Shown: piece by piece, positions 1 through 7,162 of the stretch
Position numbering within the stretch: the stretch's first letter is position 1
Layout of the letters: each line of letters begins with the position of its first letter
NCBI GenBank assembly: GCA_028706255.1
Contig: JAQWBS010000003.1
Span: forward strand, 62,001-126,000
Length of the DNA: 64,000 nt
DNA from: Alphaproteobacteria bacterium
GTDB taxonomy: Bacteria > Pseudomonadota > Alphaproteobacteria > RF32 > CAG-239
Reading direction: 5' to 3'
The notes under the pieces: generated by a model
What the model was told of the DNA's origin: nothing
The model's database searches: none
What the model saw: only the letters and a program-made list of their open reading frames with translations
Translations under genes and position numbers: made by a program

Positions 1-1
1 T

Positions 2-763
2 TTTGAAGGATTAACAAAAAAAGGCGTGGCAGTGATTAATGAAGACACAAATTGTGTTGATATTTTGTTGTCACAGGCGGAAAAAAAGACCACTCATCTT
101 ACCACTTATGGCAAGAAAAACTTGATTAAAGTTGAAGAAAAAGATGAGTTGACTCATGTGGTGGCACAAATTGGTTCAACAGAGGTTTCTTTTGAGCTTT
201 CAAATTTGGGTGAACATCATGTTTCTAATGCTTTATGCGTGTTGAATGTGGTTGATGTATTGGGGCTTGATGTTGCGAAAGCGGCATCATATTTGAAAGA
301 TTTTGGAGCTGTTGACGGACGTGGTAAGCGATATAAAATTGCGTTGCCAACTGGTGGAAGTTTTACGCTTATAGACGATAGTTATTCTGGACAACCTGAG
401 GCAATGAGATTGGCTTTGAAGTCTTTGAGTGAGATTAAAACCAAGGGCAGAAAAATTGCAGTGCTTGGCAAAATGGCGGAACTAGGCGCACATTCTCAAG
501 AAGAACATATTGCTGTTGGAAAAGCGCTTGAGCAAACAAAGATTGATGTTGTGGTTTGTGTTTGTCCTGAAACGAAGGACATTCTCGCCCAATTAGGTGA
601 TAAGTTTGAAACCCACTATTTTGAAAATAATGAAAATTTAGGCAACTTTTTGCTAAATAATTTGTTGCAAAACGATGATACTATGCTAATAAAAGGAGCA
701 AGATATTCTTCAAAGCTTTATAAAACAGCAGAATTTTTGATTTTGAATGGAGAAAAGAAGTAA
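2..763 (+). CDS. murF: UDP-N-acetylmuramoyl-tripeptide--D-alanyl-D-alanine ligase (MurF), C-terminal part
   Basis: The reading frame is open to the left edge, so the N-terminus, including the usual GKT ATP-binding loop, lies outside the window. What remains is the end of the central Mur ligase domain and the C-terminal domain: a GVAVINED stretch, [10 protein letters not shown], the [12 protein letters not shown] segment (usually DDSYNANP) and [12 protein letters not shown], then an IKGAR motif near the end. MurF adds D-Ala-D-Ala to the UDP-MurNAc-tripeptide in the cytoplasm. Its stop overlaps the nrdR start by one base (TAATG), so the two are probably co-transcribed. murF is followed here by nrdR and not by mraY, so the usual cell-wall gene cluster is broken up. 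Family call is firm; the Ser-Gly in place of Asn-Ala is a mild deviation. Confidence 0.85.
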   Translation, partial: FEGLTKKGVAVINEDTNCVDILLSQAEKKTTHLTTYGKKNLIKVEEKDELTHVVAQIGSTEVSFELSNLGEHHVSNALCVLNVVDVLGLDVAKAASYLKDFGAVDGRGKRYKIALPTGGSFTLIDDSYSGQPEAMRLALKSLSEIKTKGRKIAVLGKMAELGAHSQEEHIAVGKALEQTKIDVVVCVCPETKDILAQLGDKFETHYFENNENLGNFLLNNLLQNDDTMLIKGARYSSKLYKTAEFLILNGEKK

Positions 764-1236
764 TGCGATGTCCTTTTTGCAACAGTTTAGACACTCAGGT
801 AAAAGATTCTCGAACAACAGATGACAGCACAACCATTCGACGTAGAAGAGAATGTTTAGAATGTGGTTCTCGGTTTACAACGTTTGAACGTGTGCAACTC
901 AGAGAATTAGTTGTGGTGAAAAAAAATGGTGACAAAACGCTTTTTGATAGAGAAAAGTTGGCAAAGTCAATTCAAATTGCCGTCAGAAAACGTCCTGTTA
1001 GTCCTGAAAGAGTTGAAAAAATTGTCAACTCAATTCAAAGAAGATTGGAAAGTTCAGGAGAAGCAGAGATTGCCACACGCACCATTGGGGAATGTGTTAT
1101 GGAATCATTGCTCAGCCTTGATCACATCGCCTACATTCGTTTTGCTTCTGTTTATAAAGACTTTAGAGAAGTGAAGGATTTTGAAGAATTTGTTGACACA
1201 ATTGACCAATTGGCAAAGCCAAAAGAAGAGGAATAG
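763..1236 (+). CDS. nrdR: Transcriptional repressor NrdR
   Basis: A 157-residue protein of normal NrdR length. It begins [17 protein letters not shown] and carries a four-cysteine zinc ribbon (CPFC near residues 3-6 and CLEC near residues 31-34) followed by RFTTFER, then an ATP-cone domain starting [17 protein letters not shown] at about residue 50. NrdR senses the ATP/dATP balance and represses ribonucleotide reductase genes by binding NrdR boxes. It starts on the overlapping TAATG at the end of murF and is followed 9 bases later by nusB. In many alphaproteobacteria riboflavin genes sit between nrdR and nusB; here they are missing. Confidence 0.95.
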   Translation: MRCPFCNSLDTQVKDSRTTDDSTTIRRRRECLECGSRFTTFERVQLRELVVVKKNGDKTLFDREKLAKSIQIAVRKRPVSPERVEKIVNSIQRRLESSGEAEIATRTIGECVMESLLSLDHIAYIRFASVYKDFREVKDFEEFVDTIDQLAKPKEEE

Positions 1237-1245
1237 AAAAAGAAA

Positions 1246-1734
1246 ATGGGAAAGTTTATTTCAAAAAAAATTAAAATGAAAACTATGGCAAGATTGGCTG
1301 CCGTTCAGGCAACTTATATGTCTGATTATAGCAATTTACCAGTTGATGAAGTGATTCAAGATTTTATTCGTGGTGAAGTTGGTCGTTATGCAATCAGAGA
1401 AGATTTCGAACATAATATTGAAGAGCTAGAAGAACTTTCTGAACTTGACGCAACTTATTTTGAAGAGATTGTTCGTGGGGTTCACGCAAATAAAGAAAGT
1501 TTAGAAAAATCTATCAACGAATTTTTGTCTGAAGATTTTGTTTTTGAGCGTTTTGACGGCACGTTGCAAGCTCTCTTGCTTTGTGCAGTTTATGAAATTG
1601 TTTATAATTCTCAAACAGATTCTCGTGTGTTAATTCAAGAATATGTTGATTTGGCATATGCTTTCTTCACAAAAAAAGAACCTAAAATGGTGAATGCGCT
1701 TTTAGATAAAATTGCGAAGGCAACGAGAGAATAA
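1246..1734 (+). CDS. nusB: Transcription antitermination protein NusB
   Basis: A 162-residue helical protein with the NusB pattern: an N-terminal RLAAVQATYM helix, FEEIVRGVHANKESL in the middle, and a C-terminal LLCAVYEIVYNSQTDSRVLIQEYVDLAYAF segment ending in VNALLDKIAKATRE. With NusE (S10) NusB binds boxA RNA and supports antitermination of rRNA operons. The gene lies between nrdR and def in a tight plus-strand run and is probably part of the same transcript. The ATG at 1246 lies 12 bases after a GAGGAA stretch inside the end of nrdR; an internal Met 11 codons later is a possible alternative start. Confidence 0.92.
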   Translation: MGKFISKKIKMKTMARLAAVQATYMSDYSNLPVDEVIQDFIRGEVGRYAIREDFEHNIEELEELSELDATYFEEIVRGVHANKESLEKSINEFLSEDFVFERFDGTLQALLLCAVYEIVYNSQTDSRVLIQEYVDLAYAFFTKKEPKMVNALLDKIAKATRE

Positions 1735-1746
1735 GCGGAGATTAAT

Positions 1747-2268
1747 ATGGCAAAATTGAAAGTTTTGGAACATCCTAATCCTATCTTAAAGAAAAAAGCA
1801 CAACGTGTTGAAAAAGTTGATGATGAAGTCAGAAAACTGCTCGATGATATGCTGGAAACAATGTATGACGGCGGAGTTGGTTTGGCTGCCCCTCAAGTTG
1901 GGGTTTCTAAACGAATCATTGTCGTTGATGCTTTTCAGCCAGAAGGTGGTGGACAGGGTGAGCCGATGTATTTTGTTAATCCTGAAATTATTTGGAATAG
2001 TGAAGAAAAGATTTTGTTTTGTGAAGGGTGTCTTTCAATTCCTGGGCAGAGTGCTGAGGTGGAACGCTTTGAAAAAATTAAAATTAGATATCAAGATTAT
2101 GATGGCAAAGAAAAAGAACTTCTTGCAGAAGACTTTTTAGCAATTGTTTTGCAACATGAAATCGACCACTTGGATGGCATTTTATATATTGACCGCATTA
2201 GTCGTTTGAAGCGAAATATGCTCTTAAAAAAGCTTGAAAAAGCACGCAAAGAAGAATCAGCAGAATAA
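1747..2268 (+). CDS. def: Peptide deformylase
   Basis: Removes the formyl group from the N-terminal methionine of new proteins, using a bound metal ion. At 173 residues it is of normal length and shows all three family motifs: GVGLAAPQVG near residue 43, EGCLS near residue 95 (metal-binding Cys) and HEIDHLDG near residue 138 (two metal-binding His and the catalytic Glu). A GCGGAG ribosome site lies just upstream of the ATG. The next gene is fmt, the formylase that creates the substrate, which is the classic def-fmt pairing. Confidence 0.97.
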   Translation: MAKLKVLEHPNPILKKKAQRVEKVDDEVRKLLDDMLETMYDGGVGLAAPQVGVSKRIIVVDAFQPEGGGQGEPMYFVNPEIIWNSEEKILFCEGCLSIPGQSAEVERFEKIKIRYQDYDGKEKELLAEDFLAIVLQHEIDHLDGILYIDRISRLKRNMLLKKLEKARKEESAE

Positions 2269-2281
2269 GGAATTTCAACAG

Positions 2282-3187
2282 ATGAAAATTGTTTTTATGG
2301 GAACACCGGATTTTTCGGTTCCAGTTCTTAAAGCTTTATGTGAAAAGCATGAGGTCGTTTGTGTTTATTCTCAAGCTCCGAAAGAAGCAGGCAGAGGGCA
2401 AAAAGTGGTGAAAACTGCAGTTCATCAATTTGCGGAAACACAAAACATTGAAGTTCGCACGCCCAAATCTTTGCGAAATGCTGAAGAACAAGAAAAATTT
2501 GCTGCATTAGGCGCTGATATTGCTGTTGTTGCTGCCTATGGCTTAATTTTGCCTAAACCAATTTTAGAAGCTTTTCCGAAAGGCTGCATTAATGTTCATG
2601 CGTCCCTTTTACCAAGATGGCGAGGGGCTGCCCCAATCCAACGAGTGATTGAAGCTGGAGATGAAAAATCTGGCGTGACCATTATGAATATGGCGGAAGG
2701 TTTGGATACGGGGGATATGCTTCTTAAGGGTGAAGTGGCAATTACTTCAAATACGACAGGCGGAAGTTTGCACGATGCTTTGTCTGAAATTGGGGCAAAG
2801 TTGATGATTGAAGTTTTGGCGAGACATGATGAAATTGTGCCAGAAGTTCAAGATGATAGCCTAACTTGTTATGCAAAGAAAATTGAGAAAGAAGAAAGTA
2901 AGTTAGATTTTTCTCTGTCTGCAACAGCATTAGAAAGAAAAATCAGAGCATTTAATCCTTATCCTGCGACATATTTTGAATATGACGGCGAAAGATTTAA
3001 AATTCTCAAGGTTAGTGTGGTTGAAGGAAAAGGTGGAGTTGGTGAAATCATTTCTGCACGTCCATTTCAAATTGCTTGTGGAGAAGGTGCTTTGGAAGTT
3101 TTGGAAATTCAAAGACAAGGTAAAAAAGCAATGTCTTGCGAAGACTTTTTGAAAGGCTTTTCTTTCAAACTCAATAAATTCATATAA
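2282..3187 (+). CDS. fmt: Methionyl-tRNA formyltransferase
   Basis: Adds a formyl group from 10-formyl-tetrahydrofolate to initiator Met-tRNA. I place the start at the ATG at 2282, giving a 301-residue protein that begins MKIVFMGTPDFSVPVLKAL, because an AAGGA site at 2267-2271 sits 10 bases upstream; the frame stays open further upstream but overlaps def. Key parts are GADIAVVAAYGLILP, then NVHASLLPRWRGAAPIQ (formyl-folate binding and the catalytic Asn-His), GVTIMNMAEGLDTGDML, and a C-terminal tRNA-binding domain from about residue 205. Co-transcribed with def. Confidence 0.96.
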   Translation: MKIVFMGTPDFSVPVLKALCEKHEVVCVYSQAPKEAGRGQKVVKTAVHQFAETQNIEVRTPKSLRNAEEQEKFAALGADIAVVAAYGLILPKPILEAFPKGCINVHASLLPRWRGAAPIQRVIEAGDEKSGVTIMNMAEGLDTGDMLLKGEVAITSNTTGGSLHDALSEIGAKLMIEVLARHDEIVPEVQDDSLTCYAKKIEKEESKLDFSLSATALERKIRAFNPYPATYFEYDGERFKILKVSVVEGKGGVGEIISARPFQIACGEGALEVLEIQRQGKKAMSCEDFLKGFSFKLNKFI

Positions 3188-3209
3188 TTTTTAGATTTAA
3201 GCGATATAC

Positions 3210-3241
3210 TCACCCTAATTTGATGACACAAATTAGGGTGA
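3210..3241 (+). repeat. 12-bp stem inverted repeat just before the start codon
   Basis: TCACCCTAATTT and AAATTAGGGTGA form a perfect 12-bp stem around the 8-nt loop GATGACAC. It ends six bases before the ATG of the next gene. There is no run of T after it, so it is a poor intrinsic terminator for fmt. It could be an operator or an RNA hairpin that occludes the ribosome site of the downstream molybdopterin-binding gene. The function is not known from sequence. Confidence 0.6.
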
Positions 3242-3247
3242 TTTGAG

Positions 3248-4873
3248 ATGAAAAGCAGTGAAGTATCAATTGGAAAAGCACTTGGTATGAGACTTTTGAA
3301 CAGTCTTAGACTAGACACAGGCATTCTTCCCAAAGGACACGTCATTACTGAGGAAGATGTTTTGATGTTCCAAATTATGGGGCTGAAAAGAATTGCTGTT
3401 GTGGAAGTTAAAACAGGAGATGTTGAACTGAAAACAGCCCAAGGGATGATTGCAGCAAAACTCTCTGGCGATAATGTTTCATATGTGCTTTCTGATGAAG
3501 GCGTGGTGAAAATTGTGGCAGCGGTTGACGGCTTTTTTATTTCCGATGAAAAAAGAATCGAAAAATTTAATGTGTTTCAAAATTATATTATTCTCAATAC
3601 AACCCCTTGTTATTGCTTTGTTAAAAAAGGGGAAGTGATTGCAAAAATAGATTTTGTTTTGCCTGTTTATGCCTCAGAAGAACTTGATGCGCTGATTGTT
3701 AATCTTTCGGGCAATTCTGCGTTGCTCTCTGTTCAAGAAATTGAAGCAAAAAAAGTTGGCGTGATTTATGTTGATTTTTATGATGATAAAGAAGAGAAAA
3801 AGCATTTCACAAAAACACTTTCTAAACTCATTAAAGAAACAAAAAAAATGGAGCTTGAATTTGCAAAAGAATATCATGCTGCATATGATGAAAAATCTAT
3901 TGCAAATGCCATTGTGAATGTGATGAAAGACGGGTGCGATGTGGCGTTTATTTTGTCATCTGTTCGAGCTGTGGGCAATGAAGATATTTTGCCTGTGGCG
4001 GTTGAAAGTTTGTTTGATAATGTTGCTGTGAAATATATTGATGTGGTTGAAGCGTCAGATTTTTTGGTGGCAACTAAAAAGGATTTTAAACTTCTTTCTT
4101 TGCCTAAAAATTATGCCAATGTTTCTTCTGCTTTCTTGAATGAAATGTTGGTGAAGGCAATTGTTAAAGAAAAACTATTACCTCAAGATTTTTATGTCCG
4201 AAATAATTTCTTGGAAAATTCATCTGAAAAATTGACCGAAGTGGAAAGTAAAAAGCTGATTCATGTTTCGGGCAGAGATGAATCAGGGGAGGGAGATGTT
4301 GCTGTGGTTGTTTTAGCAGCGGGGGCTTCTTTGCGTGCCAAACAAGATAAGCTGATGAAAGATTATCAAGGAAAACCTTTGTTTTATCATGCTGTGATGG
4401 AAGCTGTGAAGTCTAAAGCGGGGCTCGTGTTTTTGGTTACGGGTGGCAAAAATGAAGAGATGACGGCTGCAATTGGTGAGTTGGATGTGAATATTGTTCA
4501 TAATTTATCACACAGAGAAGGGGTTAAAAGTTCCATTAGGCTTGGACTGAATCATTTGCCAAGTTTTTGCAAGGGAGCAATTCTACTTCCTGCTGATATG
4601 CCAAACATTACTGCAACACATTTGAATAAGATGATTAAAAAATTTGATAAAACTCAAGAAAAGCAGGTTGTTGTCACGATGTTTGAGCAGAATAAATTTA
4701 ACCCGATTTTGTGGAGTAGAGATTTATTTGCCTATGCAGATGTTGTGCCAGAAAATTCAGATGTTCGTCCTGTTTTGGTCGAATTTGAAGATGTGAGTGT
4801 GGCGGCAAAAGTTAAAACAATTGATGATGTTTTTGATGTGACTTATCCCGCAGATTTAGCAAAATTAGATTGA
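3248..4873 (+). CDS. Molybdopterin-binding / MobA-like nucleotidyltransferase fusion protein
   Basis: A 541-residue two-domain protein. The N-terminal part (about 1-340) resembles molybdopterin-binding MoeA/MoaB-type proteins: LRLDTGILPKGHVITEEDVLMFQIMG near residue 20, and a region near 220-260 (MKDGCDVAFILSSVRAVGNEDILP) with the general shape of a molybdopterin-binding fold. The C-terminal part (from about 350) is a MobA/MocA-like NTP transferase with VVVLAAGASLRAKQDKL and LLPADMPNIT, the nucleotide- and metal-binding motifs. Such fusions occur in alphaproteobacteria and are thought to act in maturing the molybdenum cofactor, probably nucleotide addition. No other moa/moe genes and no molybdoenzyme are in the window, so the partner enzyme is unknown. 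An inverted repeat lies directly upstream. Confidence 0.75.
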   Translation: MKSSEVSIGKALGMRLLNSLRLDTGILPKGHVITEEDVLMFQIMGLKRIAVVEVKTGDVELKTAQGMIAAKLSGDNVSYVLSDEGVVKIVAAVDGFFISDEKRIEKFNVFQNYIILNTTPCYCFVKKGEVIAKIDFVLPVYASEELDALIVNLSGNSALLSVQEIEAKKVGVIYVDFYDDKEEKKHFTKTLSKLIKETKKMELEFAKEYHAAYDEKSIANAIVNVMKDGCDVAFILSSVRAVGNEDILPVAVESLFDNVAVKYIDVVEASDFLVATKKDFKLLSLPKNYANVSSAFLNEMLVKAIVKEKLLPQDFYVRNNFLENSSEKLTEVESKKLIHVSGRDESGEGDVAVVVLAAGASLRAKQDKLMKDYQGKPLFYHAVMEAVKSKAGLVFLVTGGKNEEMTAAIGELDVNIVHNLSHREGVKSSIRLGLNHLPSFCKGAILLPADMPNITATHLNKMIKKFDKTQEKQVVVTMFEQNKFNPILWSRDLFAYADVVPENSDVRPVLVEFEDVSVAAKVKTIDDVFDVTYPADLAKLD

Positions 4874-4879
4874 GCTTTT

Positions 4880-5326
4880 TTAGGCAAATTCATCAACTTC
4901 TTCAATGATTTCATTTTTTTCAAAAAAATGTTTAGCGTAATTGTCGTTAGGGTTACGCTCTTTTCTGATGATTTGTTGATTGTTACCATAAACGCCAACT
5001 TTGCTATTGGTGTTTGGAGTGGGTGTATCTTGATTCGTTTCTTCAAAAACTTCAAGGGCTTCCAAAGTTGTCAGGGCAAGCGTTGCTTGAGGTGCATAAG
5101 TGACCTTATCGTCTTTTAACTCTTCTTGTTTGTGCTGTTTTTCTTTGTGGAAGGTGTCGAAGCTTTGTTCGTTTTCTTTTTGGATTCCAACATCGGCAGA
5201 AACGGCATCTGCTGTTTCCACGCTTTCGATTTCTTCATCTCGACGGTTGTTCGCTCGGGCATTTCTGATGTTGCCACTTTTAAGAGAGCTACCCCCTGAT
5301 ACTTTACTAGTAGAAGTTATGCTCAT
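4880..5326 (-). CDS. Unknown low-complexity protein in a flagellar locus
   Basis: A 148-residue, charged, hydrophilic protein with no signal peptide or membrane segment. It begins MSITSTSKVSGGSSLKSG, is rich in Asp, Glu, Asn and Gln, and looks largely disordered. I do not recognise a family. An AGGAG ribosome site precedes the ATG. It lies 81 bases downstream of the FlhB-tail-like gene on the same strand, with flgB-flgC-fliE on the other side, so a role in flagellar assembly or export is plausible but only from context. The serine/glycine-rich start recalls alphaproteobacterial flagellar regulators such as FliX, but the rest does not match what I know of that family. Confidence 0.6.
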   Translation of the reverse strand: MSITSTSKVSGGSSLKSGNIRNARANNRRDEEIESVETADAVSADVGIQKENEQSFDTFHKEKQHKQEELKDDKVTYAPQATLALTTLEALEVFEETNQDTPTPNTNSKVGVYGNNQQIIRKERNPNDNYAKHFFEKNEIIEEVDEFA

Positions 5327-5407
5327 TTCACCACTCCTAATGGTTTATATCAGTTATCGTAACACAGGTTTTTTGAAAAATCTATCATTATTTTAAAGCG
5401 TTAGTGC

Positions 5408-5731
5408 TTATTCTGCGTTTTTCAACTTGCCGTTCATTTTATAAATGAAGGAAATAATTTCTGAAACAGCAAGAAAAGCCTCTGTGGGAATTTCTTCATC
5501 AATATCAACTGCTTTCAGAATCTGAATTAGGTCAGCATCTTGGCGAATTTCAATTCGTTTTTCTTCGGCAATTTCAATGATTTTTTTGGCGATGTCACCT
5601 TGCCCTTTAGCGACCACAATCGGGGCATTATGCTTGTCTATGTCATATTGCAGGGCAACCGCATAATCTGGGGATAGAGTCAGATGTTTGTTGTCAAACG
5701 TCTCTTTTTTGCTATTATCCGTCTTAGACAT
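5408..5731 (-). CDS. FlhB C-terminal-domain-like flagellar export protein (FlhX type)
   Basis: At 107 residues this matches only the cytoplasmic tail of FlhB, the switch that changes substrate specificity of the flagellar type III export gate. The alignable stretch is YAVALQYDIDKHNAPIVVAKG, then GDIAKKIIEIAEEKRIEI, then EIPTEAFLAVSEIISFIYKM. The autocleavage site NPTH, normally just before YAVAL, is replaced by Ser-Pro-Asp, so it cannot self-cleave in the usual way. There are no membrane segments. Stand-alone tails like this (FlhX/YlqH type) are known in several bacteria and can partly replace the cleaved FlhB tail. It is divergent from flgB and shares its intergenic region. Confidence 0.8.
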   Translation of the reverse strand: MSKTDNSKKETFDNKHLTLSPDYAVALQYDIDKHNAPIVVAKGQGDIAKKIIEIAEEKRIEIRQDADLIQILKAVDIDEEIPTEAFLAVSEIISFIYKMNGKLKNAE

Positions 5732-5807
5732 TGTGTTAATTAATCCTTAATTTTTTAACTTATTCAGAGTTTATTTCTTTGGAAAAAGAAAAGCAAGGGT
5801 TTTTATT

Positions 5808-5823
5808 TGGCACAATATTTGCA
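5808..5823 (+). promoter_or_regulatory. Sigma-54 (-24/-12) promoter for flgB-flgC-fliE
   Basis: TGGCACAATATTTGCA matches the RpoN consensus TGGCAC-N5-TTGCA exactly, with the GG and GC dinucleotides at the required spacing. Expected transcription start is about 12 bases downstream of the GC, near 5834, which leaves a short leader before the flgB start at 5879. Sigma-54 control of rod and hook genes is well known in alphaproteobacteria such as Caulobacter. An activator (FlbD/NtrC type) would be needed; its gene is not in the window. Confidence 0.85.
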
Positions 5824-5878
5824 TATAGTTCAATCATATAGGGGAATATGTTGAATTGTAAAAATGGGAAAATGGGGA

Positions 5879-6277
5879 ATGGATTTAAATAATCTGGCTT
5901 TTTTCAATATTGCTAATCAGGAGATGAAATATCTCACTGAGCGTCAGAAGGTTTTGGCTGAAAACATTGCCAATGCCAACACGCCTGATTACATTGCAAA
6001 AGACCTCGTTAAACCAACTTTTACGGATGAATTAAAATCAACTGTGGCGATGACGGTGACCAATGAAAAACATATGGCTTTGCCTAAATCTCGTGGCACA
6101 AGCAATGTTTATACACCGACTCCAGTGAATGCACTTACAATTGATGGAAATGGCGTGGTGCTTGAAGACCAACTCAATGAAGCTAGCAAAACAAAAGGCG
6201 ATTATAATCGTGTGATTACGATTTATAATAACTATAAGAACATGCTTAAAGTTGCTGGCTCTAAGGTTTCAGGGTAG
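5879..6277 (+). CDS. flgB: Flagellar basal-body rod protein FlgB
   Basis: A proximal rod component of the flagellar basal body, exported by the flagellar type III system. From the ATG at 5879 the protein is 132 residues and starts MDLNNLAFFNIANQEMKYL, then carries the rod-protein motif LAENIANANTPDYIAKDL near residue 25. I prefer this start to the in-frame ATG at 5864 because GGGAA at 5867-5870 is well spaced for it and MDLxxL is the usual FlgB beginning; the upstream start would add five residues. First gene of flgB-flgC-fliE, with a sigma-54 promoter at 5808-5823. Confidence 0.92.
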   Translation: MDLNNLAFFNIANQEMKYLTERQKVLAENIANANTPDYIAKDLVKPTFTDELKSTVAMTVTNEKHMALPKSRGTSNVYTPTPVNALTIDGNGVVLEDQLNEASKTKGDYNRVITIYNNYKNMLKVAGSKVSG

Positions 6278-6289
6278 GGGAGGTAAGTT

Positions 6290-6703
6290 ATGGCAGGAAA
6301 TTTATCTGTTAGCGCAGACATTGCAAATTCAGGCATGAAGGCTCAGGCTGAAAGATTGCGTATTATTTCTGAGAATATGGCAAATGCTGATTCCGTTGGC
6401 ACAACCAAGGACGGTGCACCTTATCAACGACAAATGGTAACTTTCAAAGAAGAAGTTGATAAGCAAACAGGCGCAAAGTTGGTTAAAGTTGACAAAGTGC
6501 TTAAAGATAAGTCGGACTATATCATGAAATATGAACCGACAAACCCTTTGGCAGATGAAAGAGGATATATTGCAACACCTAACGTTAATCCGTTGGTGGA
6601 ATTGATGGATATGAAAGAAGCACAAAGAAGTTATGAAGCAAATTTGTCAATGCTTAAAACTTCTCGTGAGATGAATTCTAAAGTTTTAGATTTATTAAAA
6701 TAG
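6290..6703 (+). CDS. flgC: Flagellar basal-body rod protein FlgC
   Basis: A 137-residue rod protein. The N-terminal motif is ANSGMKAQAERLRIISENMANADSVGTTKDGAPYQRQMVTF, with the SENMANADS core typical of rod, hook and filament-junction proteins. The C-terminal segment VNPLVELMDMKEAQRSYEANLSMLKTSREMNSKVLDLLK forms the second half of the coiled-coil core. It has a strong ribosome site (GGGGAGG), and lies 12 bases after flgB and 12 bases before fliE, so the three are one transcript. Confidence 0.95.
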   Translation: MAGNLSVSADIANSGMKAQAERLRIISENMANADSVGTTKDGAPYQRQMVTFKEEVDKQTGAKLVKVDKVLKDKSDYIMKYEPTNPLADERGYIATPNVNPLVELMDMKEAQRSYEANLSMLKTSREMNSKVLDLLK

Positions 6704-6715
6704 TGGGGAAAATAA

Positions 6716-7036
6716 ATGAGTAATAATATTTCCGGTGCATTACAAGCTTATCAGCAAGCTTTGGGCAGAATCGGCAGAGTTAATGAAGAAACAAAAATTG
6801 TTGCTGCGCCAAAAGCTGAAGGAAGTTTTGAGAATATGGTTAAAAGTGCGATTTCTGAAACGAGCCAAATTGTTCAACAGAGTGAAAAAATGTCCATTCA
6901 AGGCATTAGTGGAAAAGCAGATATTCAAGATGTGGTTTTGGCAGTGTCTAATGCTGAACAAGCTCTGGAAACACTTGTGACAGTTAGAAACACAGCTGTT
7001 CAGGCATATCAAGAAATTATGCGTATGACAATCTAG
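6716..7036 (+). CDS. fliE: Flagellar hook-basal body complex protein FliE
   Basis: Joins the MS ring to the rod. The 106-residue protein shows the FliE pattern: FENMVKSAISETSQIVQQSEKMSIQGISGKADIQDVVLAVSNAEQALETLVTVRNTAVQAYQEIMRMTI, of which the DIQDVVLAVSNAEQAL and VRNTAVQAYQEIMRM parts are diagnostic. It is the last gene of the operon and is followed within 25 bases by a clear terminator. fliQ and fliR, which often follow in alphaproteobacteria, are absent here. Confidence 0.94.
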   Translation: MSNNISGALQAYQQALGRIGRVNEETKIVAAPKAEGSFENMVKSAISETSQIVQQSEKMSIQGISGKADIQDVVLAVSNAEQALETLVTVRNTAVQAYQEIMRMTI

Positions 7037-7058
7037 TCTTTTCTTGCTTTTAAGTTCA

Positions 7059-7088
7059 AAAACTCCGCAATTTATGCGGAGTTTTTTG
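7059..7088 (+). terminator. Intrinsic terminator of flgB-flgC-fliE
   Basis: AACTCCGCA and TGCGGAGTT form a stem around a short ATTTA loop and are followed by a run of T. It ends the rod operon. Confidence 0.88.
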
Positions 7089-7138
7089 TTGACTTTTTGT
7101 CTAAAAAAGTATATGTTTTATCCCAATTAAATCTTATT

Positions 7139-7158
7139 TATTAATTATTAAAATTTTA
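7139..7158 (+). repeat. Leader repeat, copy 1
   Basis: TATTAATTATTAAAATTTTA is identical over 20 bases to 8101-8120. Both copies lie a few bases before the start codon of one of the two tandem paralogues, so the 5' leader appears to have been duplicated with the gene. No Shine-Dalgarno site is present. The TATTAATT part could also be a -10-like promoter element giving a very short leader. Confidence 0.7.
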
Positions 7159-7162
7159 AAAT

